DNA from: Lachnospiraceae bacterium
GTDB taxonomy: Bacteria > Bacillota > Clostridia > Lachnospirales > Lachnospiraceae
Direction: 5' to 3'
NCBI GenBank assembly: GCA_029006155.1
Contig: JAQXGF010000069.1
Location: 1 to 64,000 of the forward strand
Length of the DNA: 64,000 bases
A program made the translations under genes and the position numbers. Under the pieces are notes generated by a model. That model had not been told where the DNA came from. It did not search any database and was given only the letters and a program-made list of their open reading frames with translations. Position 1 is the first letter of the stretch. Every line of letters begins with the position of its first letter. Of this stretch, positions 8,811 through 18,291 are shown piece after piece.

Positions 8811-10100
8811 ATGAAACAATTATATGGATCACTTGGAATCAGCAAAGAGGTATACGAATATGGAGAGAGTATCCTCGAAACGCTGAAGGAACGTTTCGCA
8901 GCGATTGATGAGACTGCGGAGTACAATCAGCTCAAGGTCATTGCAGCGATGCAGAAGGCACACGTCAGTGCGGAATGCTTTAATACATCGAGCGGCTACG
9001 GATATGACGATATCGGAAGAGATACGCTGGAGGAGGTCTATGCAGCGGCATTTCATACGGAGGCGGCGCTGGTACGCCCGCAGATCACCTGTGGTACGCA
9101 TGCGCTGGCGATCGCGCTGGCCGGCAACCTGCGCCCGGGCGATGAGCTGCTGTCCATTTCCGGAAAGCCGTATGATACGTTAGAGGAAGTCATCGGCATC
9201 CGCCCGTCTTGCGGAAGCCTTGCAGAGTACGGCGTGACCTACGCGCAGGTCGATCTTCTGGCAGACGGAAGCTTTGACTATGAGGGGATCGAGAAAGCGT
9301 TGCGTCCGCAGACCCGCCTGATTGAGATTCAGCGCTCCAAAGGCTATCAGACCCGCCCGACACTGTCCGTTGCACAGATTGGAGAGGCGATCGCATTTAT
9401 CAAAGAGCGCCGGCCGGATATCATTGTGATGGTAGACAACTGCTACGGGGAGTTTGTCGAACGCCTCGAGCCGAGCGACTTTGATGCGGATATGATCGTT
9501 GGATCTCTGATCAAAAATCCGGGCGGCGGACTTGCTCCGATCGGCGGCTACATCGCAGGCACGAAGGAATGTGTGGAACGGGCCGCGTACCGCCTTACCT
9601 GTCCGGGGCTCGGCAAGGAGGTAGGCGCATCGCTTGGTGTTATGCGCTCTTTTTATCAGGGATTTTTCCTTGCACCGACGGTGACAGCAGCCGCTTTAAA
9701 GGGTGCAATTTTTGCGGCGAATGTCTACGAACGACTCGGATTTAAAGTCGTCCCGAACGGCAGCGAATCCCGCCACGACATCATTCAGGCAGTAGAGTTT
9801 GGATTCCCGGAGGGGCTGACGTCCTTCTGTGAAGGGATTCAGGCAGCAGCGCCGGTCGACAGCTACGTGACACCGGAGCCGTGGGCGATGCCGGGCTATG
9901 ACAGCGATGTCATTATGGCAGCCGGCGCATTTATCCAGGGATCCTCGATCGAGCTGAGTGCGGACGGCCCGCTGAAGCCACCGTATGCGGTCTATTTCCA
10001 GGGGGGACTGACCTGGCCGCATGCAAAGCTCGGTATTCTGATGTCACTTCAGAAGCTGTACGAAAAGGGACATGTCACGCTTCCTGTGAAGCAGCAGTAA
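8811..10100 (+). CDS. PLP-dependent methionine gamma-lyase-like protein (YnbB family)
   Basis: This 429-residue protein matches the PLP fold-type I family that includes B. subtilis YnbB and 'aluminium resistance' proteins. The Schiff-base lysine is likely K235 in GSLIKNPGGG; VMVDNCYGEF supplies the PLP-ring Asp. It is known to sit beside mutSL/miaA or hfq in Firmicutes, as here. The true reaction is not established; a Cys/Met-type lyase is the usual suggestion. GGAG lies ahead of the ATG. Confidence 0.88.
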   Translation: MKQLYGSLGISKEVYEYGESILETLKERFAAIDETAEYNQLKVIAAMQKAHVSAECFNTSSGYGYDDIGRDTLEEVYAAAFHTEAALVRPQITCGTHALAIALAGNLRPGDELLSISGKPYDTLEEVIGIRPSCGSLAEYGVTYAQVDLLADGSFDYEGIEKALRPQTRLIEIQRSKGYQTRPTLSVAQIGEAIAFIKERRPDIIVMVDNCYGEFVERLEPSDFDADMIVGSLIKNPGGGLAPIGGYIAGTKECVERAAYRLTCPGLGKEVGASLGVMRSFYQGFFLAPTVTAAALKGAIFAANVYERLGFKVVPNGSESRHDIIQAVEFGFPEGLTSFCEGIQAAAPVDSYVTPEPWAMPGYDSDVIMAAGAFIQGSSIELSADGPLKPPYAVYFQGGLTWPHAKLGILMSLQKLYEKGHVTLPVKQQ

Positions 10101-10115
10101 GGAAAGGAGTTTTCC

Positions 10116-10970
10116 ATGATTGAATTTTTAAAAGCATTTCTGTTTGGTATCGTAGAGGGCATTACCGAGTGGCTGCCGATCAGCAGCACCGGTCATATGA
10201 TTCTGTTGAATGAGTTTGTGAAGCTGGATGTCTCGGAGGCATTTTACAGTATGTTTGAGGTCGTCATTCAGCTCGGTGCAATTCTTGCAGTCGTTGTCCT
10301 GTTCTGGAAAGATATTTTTCCGTTTAGAAAGCCGACCGGGAGGCGGAGACGTCGTTCGACGCGAGGCATTATGCGTTATGTGAAGACCGATATCATGCTT
10401 TTGTGGTGCAAGATTCTGGTATCCTGCGTGCCGGCAGCGATCGTCGGGATTTTGTTTAATGATTTCTTTGAAGCACTGTTTTATAACTACATTACGGTAG
10501 CAATTATGCTGATCCTGTTCGGCGTTTTGTTTATCATTGTAGAAACGGTACATAAGGGAAAGCCGTCGAAGATCAATTCCCTGTCGGAGCTGTCCTTCCA
10601 GACGGCATTTGTGATCGGACTTTTCCAGCTGATCGCAGCGATTTTTCCGGGCACATCCCGCTCCGGTGCGACCATCGTCGGCGCGCTGATGATCGGTGTC
10701 TCCCGTACCGTTGCAGCAGAATTTACCTTCTTCCTCGCGATCCCGGTCATGTTCGGTGCGAGCCTTCTGAAGCTGTGGAAATTCGGACTGGCATTTACGT
10801 CGACGGAGCTTGCGATCCTGCTGATCGGTATGGTCACGGCGTTTGTATCTTCGCTGTTTATCATCCGGTTCCTGCTGGGATATATCAAGAAGCACGATTT
10901 CAAGGTGTTTGGATATTACCGGATTATTCTTGGCGTGCTGGTGTTGGGATATTTCTTCCTGATTGCATAG
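10116..10970 (+). CDS. uppP: Undecaprenyl-diphosphatase UppP
   Basis: UppP recycles the lipid carrier of wall synthesis by dephosphorylating undecaprenyl diphosphate at the membrane. The two signature motifs are visible: EGITEWLPISSTGHM near residue 13 and PGTSRSGATI near 180. About eight hydrophobic segments are present and the 284-residue length is typical. It begins 15 bases after the YnbB-like gene and ends the operon at a hairpin. This enzyme class also confers low-level bacitracin tolerance. Confidence 0.95.
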   Translation: MIEFLKAFLFGIVEGITEWLPISSTGHMILLNEFVKLDVSEAFYSMFEVVIQLGAILAVVVLFWKDIFPFRKPTGRRRRRSTRGIMRYVKTDIMLLWCKILVSCVPAAIVGILFNDFFEALFYNYITVAIMLILFGVLFIIVETVHKGKPSKINSLSELSFQTAFVIGLFQLIAAIFPGTSRSGATIVGALMIGVSRTVAAEFTFFLAIPVMFGASLLKLWKFGLAFTSTELAILLIGMVTAFVSSLFIIRFLLGYIKKHDFKVFGYYRIILGVLVLGYFFLIA

Positions 10971-10987
10971 AAGGTTATTAGAAAAAC

Positions 10988-11030
10988 TTACGGTCGGGTT
11001 TCGGCAGGAGAAGTCGAAGCCCGGCCGTAA
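10988..11030 (+). terminator. Hairpin terminator after uppP
   Basis: A 16-pair stem (TTACGG... with ...CCGTAA, two G-U pairs) encloses an 11-base loop and is followed by a short TTT. On the opposite strand the flanking A-tract becomes a better U-tract. Confidence 0.6.
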
Positions 11031-11057
11031 TTTGCGGGAGAATTCCTTATGATCCTA

Positions 11058-11143
11058 CAAGTAGCGAAGCTAGGCCCCGCAGCAGGACCCCGCAGCAAAG
11101 CTGCAGAGATGAGCTGCAGGGATAGATTGCGAATATCCGCTTT
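11058..11143 (+). repeat. Dispersed intergenic repeat, copy 1
   Basis: This copy contains CAAGTAGCGAAGC (11058-11070), AGCAAAGCTGCA..GATGAGCTGCA (11094-11117) and GATTGCGAATATCCG (11125-11139). The first and third blocks recur at 57220-57248, and the middle block recurs inverted at 13678-13704. It lies between genes and has GC-rich self-complementary parts. Confidence 0.65.
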
Positions 11144-11188
11144 GACAATCGAAATCAGTTTTTGGAATAGACTGGGGAGGAAAAGAAC

Positions 11189-12472
11189 ATGGAAACTCAG
11201 AATCGTGTAATCATAGTGGGGGCGGGCGCGTCCGGCCTGATGGCGGCGATCACAGCGGCCAGAAATGGGGCAAAGGTGACTGTGCTCGAAGCGATGGACC
11301 GGCCTGGAAAGAAGCTTCTGACGACCGGGAACGGGCGGTGTAATCTGACGAATATGGATCCGGGGCTGCCGGGACGGTATCATGGGGCTGCCGGATCCTT
11401 TGTGCAGCCGGTGTTAGAGCAGTTTGATGCGCAGAACGTACGTGGATTTTTCGGAGAGATTGGCCTGCTTACTATTGAGAAAAACGGGTATGTTTATCCG
11501 TATACGAATCAGGCATCTTCGGTGCTGGAGGTGCTGCTGGCAGAGCTGCGCAGATGGAAGGTAAAGCTGAAGCTGACGGAAAAGGTTGAAGCGATTTCCT
11601 GCGCGGACCGTATCTGGAAGGTGCAGACGGGCACGTGGACGTATGAGGCGGAGCGCCTGATTCTTAGCTGCGGATCGAAGTGCGCGCCGACGACCGGTTC
11701 TGACGGGAGCGGCTATCAGCTGGCAAAAATGGTGGGGCTGAAGCTCATACCGGTCGTCCCAGCGCTGACACCGCTGCTCTGCGAGGGGAAGGCTCCGGCG
11801 CTGGCGGCCGGCGTGCGCGGTATGGCGGAGGTATCGCTGTGGCAGTGCCAAAAGCAGGACGGGAGACAGGTGCATGCGGAAAAACATTGGACGCTTGTCG
11901 CTTCTGAGCAGGGAGAAGTGCAGTGGACAAAATACGGAATTTCCGGAATCGCAGTCTTTCAGCTTTCTAGGTATGTTGCAGCTGCAAAAGGAACCAGGGT
12001 ATTTCGGATTACGCTTGACCTGTTGAAGCCTTATCTGGAAGAGCGCAAAATAGAACGGGAAGCGTTGCAGGGCATGCTCTGGCAACGTGCAGGGCAGCTC
12101 CCGTCGGAGCCGGTCGGGATGCTGATGCGCGGGATTTTGAATGAAAAACTGATTCCACTGATGCTCGACCAGGCAGGGATCCGGTCGAAAATGCGCTGTC
12201 AGGAACTTACAGAAAAAGAGCTTTTCACACTGTTGGATATATGCAGCAGTTATCCGCTTGAGGTCAGTGGTACGAAGAGCTTTGATGTCTGCCAGGTATG
12301 TGCGGGCGGGATAGACACCACACAGATTTCTCCGGAGACAATGGAATGCAGACGCCTTCCGGGCCTGTATGTGACGGGCGAACTGCTCGATGTGGATGGA
12401 CCGTGCGGGGGCTATAATCTGCAGTGGGCATGGGCAAGCGGGTATGTTGCGGGAAAGAACGCAGCCTCCTGA
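11189..12472 (+). CDS. NAD(P)/FAD-dependent oxidoreductase, HI0933/YhiN family
   Basis: The N-terminus has the FAD dinucleotide-binding motif GAGASG (residues 10-15) and the family signature GKKLLTTGNGRCN. The C-terminal part carries TGELLDVDGPCGGYNLQWAWASG, which closes the FAD site. The 427-residue length is normal. The family is widespread but the substrate is unknown. A GGGAGG ribosome site precedes the ATG at 11189. Confidence 0.9.
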   Translation: METQNRVIIVGAGASGLMAAITAARNGAKVTVLEAMDRPGKKLLTTGNGRCNLTNMDPGLPGRYHGAAGSFVQPVLEQFDAQNVRGFFGEIGLLTIEKNGYVYPYTNQASSVLEVLLAELRRWKVKLKLTEKVEAISCADRIWKVQTGTWTYEAERLILSCGSKCAPTTGSDGSGYQLAKMVGLKLIPVVPALTPLLCEGKAPALAAGVRGMAEVSLWQCQKQDGRQVHAEKHWTLVASEQGEVQWTKYGISGIAVFQLSRYVAAAKGTRVFRITLDLLKPYLEERKIEREALQGMLWQRAGQLPSEPVGMLMRGILNEKLIPLMLDQAGIRSKMRCQELTEKELFTLLDICSSYPLEVSGTKSFDVCQVCAGGIDTTQISPETMECRRLPGLYVTGELLDVDGPCGGYNLQWAWASGYVAGKNAAS

Positions 12473-12664
12473 ATGCGTGAATGCACGGTGTAAATTGTTT
12501 CCAAAACAGTGAAATTTTAGAAAAAACAAAGGAAAAAGACACAAATTAATCGAAAATTGAACACAATTGCGACACATTTTCTTCGTATCATGTTCCCAGC
12601 TTGAAGGAAAGGAATTCAGAAATATCCTTCCGGCAAACAACAGTAAGAAAGGATTTGATTCAAG

Positions 12665-13567
12665 ATGAAACGTAATTATGTAGCATTACTCCTGGGACTG
12701 GCACTTACCGTTTCTTCCATGGGCGTCTATGCAAGTGAGGGTACGACGGAAGCCGCTACCGAAACGACCACAGAGGCAACTACCGGAGCTGCTACCGCAG
12801 CAGTCAGCAAAGATGAAAGCGCAGATGCAGAGGCCATTGTCGGACAGGTGACAAAAGTTTCTGCAGATTCTATTACGATAACAAAGGGTGTTCTCACAGC
12901 AAATGATGAAGAGACAGAGGCTGATACAGAGAGCACGACGGATACAGAAGCGACGACCGAAGCAGCATCCGAGGATACCACGGAAGCCACATCCGAAGCT
13001 ACGACGGAGGCTGGTTCTGAGGCGACGACCGAAGAGGCTTCTTCTGGGACATCCTTTACCCTGACCCTGACGAATGAGTCACTGACCTATAATTTTGCAG
13101 ATGATGCAAAGCTTGGCGAGCTGGCACAGACCGAGAATATCGAGGTAAAGGCAGCAGACAGTGCTTCCGAGTCATCTACGACCGAAGCGGCTACCGAAAA
13201 GGCAACCGAGGCAGTATCTGAGAAGGCAACCGAGGCTGCATCGGAAGATACGACCGAAGCTGCAACGGAAGCGACGACCGAGGCAACAACGGAGGCAGTA
13301 TCAGAGGATACGACAGAGGCTTCTACCGAGGTTTCTGAAGACGGCACCATCTCCATTTCGACAGACGGCATTATGGAGGGCGACATCGTATCCATCCAGC
13401 TGAACAGTGATGGAACCGTTGCAAGCCTTACGATCCTTGCATATGGCACAGGCACAGTTGTCGGCGGTGCAGATGAGGATACGGAGATTTCTCTGACCGA
13501 AGCTGCAACGGAAGCTGCAGATGCTTCTGCTGATACCGAAGCTACAACGGAAGCGGTAACAGAGTAA
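12665..13567 (+). CDS. Secreted Thr/Glu/Ala-rich low-complexity protein
   Basis: Residues 1-23 form a signal peptide ending VYA. The mature part alternates low-complexity T-E-A-T-T-E repeats (about 26-45, 80-125, 165-225 and 275-300) with three short beta-like segments: IVGQVTKVSADSITIT, SFTLTLTNESLTYNF and DIVSIQLNSDGTVASLTIL. The beta segments could together form one small domain of the DUF5666 kind that has been split by the acidic linkers. There is no membrane anchor or sorting signal. It is monocistronic and ends at a strong terminator. The function is unknown. Confidence 0.7.
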   Translation: MKRNYVALLLGLALTVSSMGVYASEGTTEAATETTTEATTGAATAAVSKDESADAEAIVGQVTKVSADSITITKGVLTANDEETEADTESTTDTEATTEAASEDTTEATSEATTEAGSEATTEEASSGTSFTLTLTNESLTYNFADDAKLGELAQTENIEVKAADSASESSTTEAATEKATEAVSEKATEAASEDTTEAATEATTEATTEAVSEDTTEASTEVSEDGTISISTDGIMEGDIVSIQLNSDGTVASLTILAYGTGTVVGGADEDTEISLTEAATEAADASADTEATTEAVTE

Positions 13568-13622
13568 GCGCAGGACAGACAGTTTATTCTTTTTCATACA
13601 TTTTCCCTCTAAAATAAAAATC

Positions 13623-13660
13623 AGAACCGGATCATACCCCTCATGTGATCCGGTTCTTTC
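13623..13660 (+). terminator. Strong hairpin terminator
   Basis: A perfect 12-pair stem AGAACCGGATCA/TGATCCGGTTCT (13623-13634, 13646-13657) is followed by TTC TATATA. It closes the Thr/Glu-rich protein gene. Confidence 0.75.
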
Positions 13661-13677
13661 TATATATAAGGAGTCTT

Positions 13678-13704
13678 TGCAGCTCATCCTTGCAGCTTTG
13701 CTAC
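13678..13704 (-). repeat. Dispersed intergenic repeat, inverted partial copy
   Basis: Read on the minus strand this is GTAGCAAAGCTGCAAGGATGAGCTGCA, matching 11094-11117 except at two central bases. Confidence 0.55.
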
Positions 13705-13804
13705 CGGATGCGTTGTCCCTGAAAAGAAAGGTTGACTTCACAAGACAAAAAAAGTGTGATAAAATCGGTTTGCTCAAAAACAGGAGAACAGGAGCGAATC
13801 ATAG

Positions 13805-15442
13805 ATGAAAATAAAAACAGTAATACGAATCAGTGAGCTGAAGCTTCCGATTACCCATACAGAAGCAGAGCTTGAAAAAGAGATACAGAAAGTCCTTCGT
13901 CTGAAAAAACAGCCATTTACTTATGAATGCATGCGTCAGTCGGTGGACGCACGGAAAAAACCGGAGTTGTTTTATGTCTACACGGTCGATGTTGAGACGG
14001 CGCAGGCTGCGACGGTCGTAAAGCGTCTTCATAACCGGAAGATCACACTGACCGAAAAGAAGGAATATTCCTTTCCTTATCAAAATGTCACAGAAGCAAA
14101 AGAGAGCGCTTACCCACCGGTGGTGGCAGGCAGTGGACCGGCCGGACTGTTCTGCGCGCTGATGCTTGCACGTGCAGGGCTTTGCCCGATCGTGCTGGAG
14201 CGCGGGGAGGCAGTCGAGCAGCGTGTACAGGATGTGGAGACATTCTGGAAGACCGGTGTGCTGAATCCGAACTCAAATGTCCAGTTTGGCGAAGGCGGAG
14301 CAGGCACCTTTTCCGATGGAAAGCTGAATACGCTGATCAAGGATCCGGATGGGAAGATCCATTTTGTCCTGAATGAATTTGTAAAGGCGGGCGCTGATCC
14401 TTCTATTTTATATTACTATAAGCCGCACATCGGGACAGATGTGCTCGTATCGGTCGTGCGACATATCCGGAAGGAGATCGAGTCGCTGGGCGGCAGATTC
14501 CGGTTCGGAAGCTGCCTGACCGGAATTTGCAGACAGGAATCGGGCACGCGCTATCAGCTGGAAATCAATGGCAAAGAGAAGATGCAAACGGATGAGCTGG
14601 TGCTGGCAATCGGTCACAGTGCACGGGATACATTTGAGATGCTGCAGGCACTTGGCATGACGATGCAGCCAAAAGCATTCGCGGTCGGGCTTCGTATGGA
14701 ACATCCGCAGGAGCGGATCAATGAGGCGATGTATGGGACACCGGTCTGTGAACCACTGGGGGCGGCGCCGTATAAGGTGACGCATAAATGTGCGGACGGG
14801 CGCGGTGTGTATTCGTTCTGCATGTGTCCAGGCGGATACGTTGTCAATGCTTCTTCGGAGCCGGGCCGGCTGGCTGTGAATGGCATGAGCTACAGCGACC
14901 GTGGAAGCCGCAATGCGAACAGTGCGATTGTCGTGACCGTCACACCGGAAGATTATGAGGCAAACGATGTGCTGGACGGGATGCATTTTCAGAGGCATCT
15001 GGAAGAAGCGGCATACCGCTGTGCATCTGGGAAAATACCGGTAGAGACATTTGGCGATTTCCGGGAAGGGGTGCAAAAGCCGACAGCGCCGTCAGAGAAA
15101 GATGCGATGCAGCCGCAGGTAAAAGGGGAATATGCGTATGCCAATGTGCGCCAGATCCTGCCGGAATCTCTGAATCTGGCACTGATCGAGGGGATCGAGG
15201 CGTTCGGGCATCGGATTCCAGGATTTGACGATCCACAGGCACTGTTGCTTGGCGTCGAGAGCCGGACATCGTCCCCGGTGCGGATTTTACGGGATCCTTC
15301 CTGCCAGGCAGAGCAGTTTCCTGGCATTTATCCGTGCGGTGAGGGCGCAGGATATGCAGGAGGAATCACCTCGGCTGCGATTGATGGAATACGGGTGGCA
15401 GAAGCGGTATGTGCAGGCGCGAAACTGGTAAGAAAAATTTAA
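13805..15442 (+). CDS. FAD-dependent oxidoreductase of the COG2509 type
   Basis: A basic N-terminal domain of about 95 residues is followed by the FAD-binding motif GSGPAGL near 109, then NVQFGEGGAGTFSDGKLNT, which is diagnostic for this uncharacterised family. The C-terminal GEGAGYAGGITSAAIDG completes the FAD fold. The protein is 545 residues and probably cytoplasmic. CAGGAG precedes the ATG. A TG-extended -10 (TGATAAAAT, 13757-13765) is the likely promoter. The substrate is unknown. Confidence 0.88.
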   Translation: MKIKTVIRISELKLPITHTEAELEKEIQKVLRLKKQPFTYECMRQSVDARKKPELFYVYTVDVETAQAATVVKRLHNRKITLTEKKEYSFPYQNVTEAKESAYPPVVAGSGPAGLFCALMLARAGLCPIVLERGEAVEQRVQDVETFWKTGVLNPNSNVQFGEGGAGTFSDGKLNTLIKDPDGKIHFVLNEFVKAGADPSILYYYKPHIGTDVLVSVVRHIRKEIESLGGRFRFGSCLTGICRQESGTRYQLEINGKEKMQTDELVLAIGHSARDTFEMLQALGMTMQPKAFAVGLRMEHPQERINEAMYGTPVCEPLGAAPYKVTHKCADGRGVYSFCMCPGGYVVNASSEPGRLAVNGMSYSDRGSRNANSAIVVTVTPEDYEANDVLDGMHFQRHLEEAAYRCASGKIPVETFGDFREGVQKPTAPSEKDAMQPQVKGEYAYANVRQILPESLNLALIEGIEAFGHRIPGFDDPQALLLGVESRTSSPVRILRDPSCQAEQFPGIYPCGEGAGYAGGITSAAIDGIRVAEAVCAGAKLVRKI

Positions 15443-15476
15443 GCTTCTGGGTGTGTACTTTGGAAAAATTTTATGG

Positions 15477-15482
15477 TAGAAT
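15477..15482 (+). promoter_or_regulatory. Possible extended -10 promoter of the radC-mre operon
   Basis: TGG-TAGAAT forms an extended -10 about 68 bases before radC; no convincing -35 is seen. Confidence 0.35.
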
Positions 15483-15549
15483 ATTTCAATGGTTCTATTT
15501 TCAAAGAGGAAAATTGTGCCATCTGGGCGAGTGAGAGTATGGAAAACGA

Positions 15550-16272
15550 ATGAAAAATGAGAATTATACAGCAGGAAGCACGATGAAGCATCTTCCAGAG
15601 GAGGAGCGCCCCTATGAGAAATGTCTGGCATGGGGAGCGGAGCGCCTCAGTGATGCGGAGCTGATTGCTGTGATTTTGCGAACTGGTTCCAAAGGCGTAT
15701 CTGCACTGGAGCTGTCAAGAAACGTACTCGCTCAGGATAAAAAAGGGCTTCTTGGCATCTACCACATGTCGATTTCTGATTTACAGAAGATCCGCGGACT
15801 CGGAAAGGTGAAGGCGATACAGCTCAAATGTATCGCAGAGCTTTCGAGGCGGATATCACGGGCGGGGATTTCCGAATCCATTTCCTTTCATGACCCGGCT
15901 GCGGTCGCAGAATATTATATGGAAGCGCTGAGGCATGAGGAGCAGGAGGTTCTTGTTCTTGCGATGCTGAACAGCAAGGGGAAGCTGATCAGGGATACCA
16001 TAATTTCCAAGGGAACCGTCAATGCTTCTCTGATTTCTCCGCGCGAAATTTTCATCGAAGCCATCCGGCAGCAGGCGGTCAGCATTCTGCTGCTGCACAA
16101 TCATCCGAGCGGCGTTCCTGACCCGAGCAGGGATGACGTTCTGCTGACAGAGCGGGTCAAGAGGGCGGGCGCGATGCTTGGCATTGAGCTGCTGGACCAT
16201 ATCATCATCGGGGACAGGCAGGCCGTCAGCATGAGGGAGCAGGGGTTCTGGCTGAATACAGAAACGCAGTGA
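15550..16272 (+). CDS. radC: RadC / JAB domain protein
   Basis: This is a 240-residue RadC-family protein with an N-terminal helix-hairpin-helix region (LGKVKAIQLKC) and a C-terminal JAMM/MPN metal site HNHPSG...D with His183 and His185. The historic DNA-repair role is not supported experimentally; the true function remains open. It precedes mreB by 10 bases, the usual arrangement in Clostridia and Bacilli. In-frame ATG codons at 15550 and 15583 are possible starts. Confidence 0.93.
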   Translation: MKNENYTAGSTMKHLPEEERPYEKCLAWGAERLSDAELIAVILRTGSKGVSALELSRNVLAQDKKGLLGIYHMSISDLQKIRGLGKVKAIQLKCIAELSRRISRAGISESISFHDPAAVAEYYMEALRHEEQEVLVLAMLNSKGKLIRDTIISKGTVNASLISPREIFIEAIRQQAVSILLLHNHPSGVPDPSRDDVLLTERVKRAGAMLGIELLDHIIIGDRQAVSMREQGFWLNTETQ

Positions 16273-16282
16273 GGGGAAAAGA

Positions 16283-17302
16283 ATGCTGTTTCAGAAAGTA
16301 TGTGCTGTGGATCTTGGCACTGATACGATCAAAATCAAAGATAAAAACGGAAAAAAATTTCTGTACGATAAGAATGTAGTGGCACTTCGCAACGACCGGG
16401 ATATACTGGCGGTCGGCAGCGCTGCCTATGAAATATACGAGAAGAACCCGAGGGATGTACAGGTCGTCTGGCCGATGACGAACGGTGTGATCGCCAATCT
16501 GACGGAGGCGGAGATCGTGCTTTCTCATTTGCTGAAAAGCTTCTCCGGAATCCTGCACCGGGATATGACGCTGTATATCGCAGTGCCAAGCGATGTCACA
16601 CAGGTGGAGAAGCGGGCTTTTTTCCAGGTCATGCGCGGCAAGATCGGCGCGGGACGGATCCGGCTGATCGATAAAGGGATCGCAGATGCGGTGAGCGCGG
16701 AGCTGCCGGTGCTCTCCTCACGGGGACATATGGTTGTAAATATTGGCGGCGATACGACGGAGATTTCCGTGATCGCCTCCGGCAAGGTCATTTTATCGCA
16801 GACCTTAAAGATCGGCGGAAGAAGGCTGGATGAGGACATCAGCACGATGGTACGCCGGAAGTTCAATCTGAGTATTGGGCAGAAGAGTGCGGAAGCACTC
16901 AAAAACAATCTTGCATTTATGATCAACGGCCCACGTCTGGAGCAGAAGGTGTTCGGTATTCATACGCTGTCGGGTCTTCCGAAGTCCGATATGATTCCGT
17001 CGCTGGCGGTGAGTGTAGCGATCATCGACAGCGTAGATATGATCGTCGAAGCGATCAGTTCCATATTCAATCGGGTACCGCCGCAATTGATGAAGGATAT
17101 CACGCGCGAGGGCATTTACCTGAGCGGAGGTGTTTCCATGATTCAGAATCTGCCGGAATATATCCGAAAGGAGCTGGGGATTCCGATCCACCATATTCAG
17201 GATCCGAAGAACAGCACGGTGCGGGGGCTGGTGGAAATCATCAATAATAAAGATCTGCGGCAGTGCACGTACACGCTGAAAGATCTGGCGGGAATGAGAT
17301 AA
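16283..17302 (+). CDS. mreB: Rod-shape protein MreB (divergent actin homologue)
   Basis: MreB polymerises under the membrane and guides the elongation machinery. Actin-family motifs are visible: phosphate-1 DLGTDTIKI near residue 10, phosphate-2 VVNIGGDTTEISV near 152, and the adenosine motif YLSGGVSMIQNLP near 277. It is more divergent than canonical MreB, for example in the N-terminal region after DLGT. At 339 residues it is full length. It heads the mreBCD-pbp2 segment, 10 bases after radC. Confidence 0.93.
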   Translation: MLFQKVCAVDLGTDTIKIKDKNGKKFLYDKNVVALRNDRDILAVGSAAYEIYEKNPRDVQVVWPMTNGVIANLTEAEIVLSHLLKSFSGILHRDMTLYIAVPSDVTQVEKRAFFQVMRGKIGAGRIRLIDKGIADAVSAELPVLSSRGHMVVNIGGDTTEISVIASGKVILSQTLKIGGRRLDEDISTMVRRKFNLSIGQKSAEALKNNLAFMINGPRLEQKVFGIHTLSGLPKSDMIPSLAVSVAIIDSVDMIVEAISSIFNRVPPQLMKDITREGIYLSGGVSMIQNLPEYIRKELGIPIHHIQDPKNSTVRGLVEIINNKDLRQCTYTLKDLAGMR

Positions 17303-17314
17303 GGCAGGTTGACT

Positions 17315-18271
17315 ATGAAAAAAAAGACAAATGACAATTTGAAAAATAAATATCTTCTGATTGGACTGAGTGTGTTTTGCGTCGCACTGATTGTGCTGTC
17401 CTTTTTCGAAGGGGATGCGGTCGCGCCGGTCAGACAGGTCAGCGGATTTGTGATCACACCGATTCAGAAGGGCATCAACGGGTTTGGTTCGTGGCTGTCG
17501 GGTCTCACCGACAATTTTGACGACGCGGTGACGCTGCGGGCAAAAAATGAAGACCTGCAGGCGAAGGTGGATACGCTCACCGAGGAGAACAGCCAGCTGG
17601 TACAGGACAAAGAGGAGCTGACCCGACTGCGTGAACTGTACAATCTGGATCAGCAGTATGCAGACTATGAAAAGGTCGGCGCACGGGTAATCGCAAAAGA
17701 GCCGGGCAACTGGTTTCAGCTGTTCACGATCGATAAAGGCAGCAATGATGGCATTCAGAAAGATGCGAATGTCATTTCCGGCGGCGGACTGGTCGGAATC
17801 GTGACGGAAGTAGGACCGAACTGGGCGACCGTCCGGTCGATCATCGATGACAACAGCAATGTCAGCGCGATGGTATCGACGACCTCGGATCAGTGTATCA
17901 TTGCCGGAGATCTCCGGCTGATCGACGAAGGTTCTCTGAATCTGGTCAAACTGACCGACACGGACAATAAAGTGCATGTCGGGGATAAGGTTGTGACATC
18001 CTATATCAGTGAGAAGTTCCTTCCGGGTATCCTGATCGGTTACATCAGCGAGCTGAACAATGATTCCAACAATCTGACAAAGTCCGGATATATTACACCA
18101 GTCGTCGATTTCCGGCATTTGCAGGAAGTGCTCGTCATTCTGGAGCTGAAAAATTATGTGCCGTCAGATTCGGTATCTCCGACCGATGGCACAGCGGATG
18201 CGGCTGGTGATGCGGCATCTGCAGCGGATCCACAGGCGGAGACAGAGACTGAGACACAGGCGGCAGAATAG
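17315..18271 (+). CDS. mreC: Rod-shape protein MreC
   Basis: MreC is a bitopic membrane protein linking MreB to wall synthases outside the membrane. A basic cytoplasmic tail precedes one membrane segment at about 11-30, then a coiled coil (about 66-105) and the beta-rich MreC core with GGGLVGIVTEVG. The C-terminus is an Ala/Thr/Glu-rich tail. The ATG at 17315 is preferred because AAGGCAGG ends seven bases upstream; the TTG at 17309 would abut that site. Confidence 0.92.
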   Translation: MKKKTNDNLKNKYLLIGLSVFCVALIVLSFFEGDAVAPVRQVSGFVITPIQKGINGFGSWLSGLTDNFDDAVTLRAKNEDLQAKVDTLTEENSQLVQDKEELTRLRELYNLDQQYADYEKVGARVIAKEPGNWFQLFTIDKGSNDGIQKDANVISGGGLVGIVTEVGPNWATVRSIIDDNSNVSAMVSTTSDQCIIAGDLRLIDEGSLNLVKLTDTDNKVHVGDKVVTSYISEKFLPGILIGYISELNNDSNNLTKSGYITPVVDFRHLQEVLVILELKNYVPSDSVSPTDGTADAAGDAASAADPQAETETETQAAE

Positions 18272-18291
18272 GAAAGGAGCAGACACCAAGC

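Noticed and set aside
13161-13403. Arg/Gln-rich plus-strand frame within the Thr/Glu-rich gene
   Set aside because: It is the +1 shadow of the repeat; Thr/Glu repeats give Arg/Gln in that frame.
12665-13567. CRISPR-like or tandem DNA repeat array
   Set aside because: The repetition is at amino-acid level with variable units; there are no uniform repeats and spacers. No CRISPR array or cas gene is visible anywhere in the window.
16805-18118. Minus-strand frame of 437 codons across mreB and mreC
   Set aside because: It crosses two well-identified genes and lacks any family motif.
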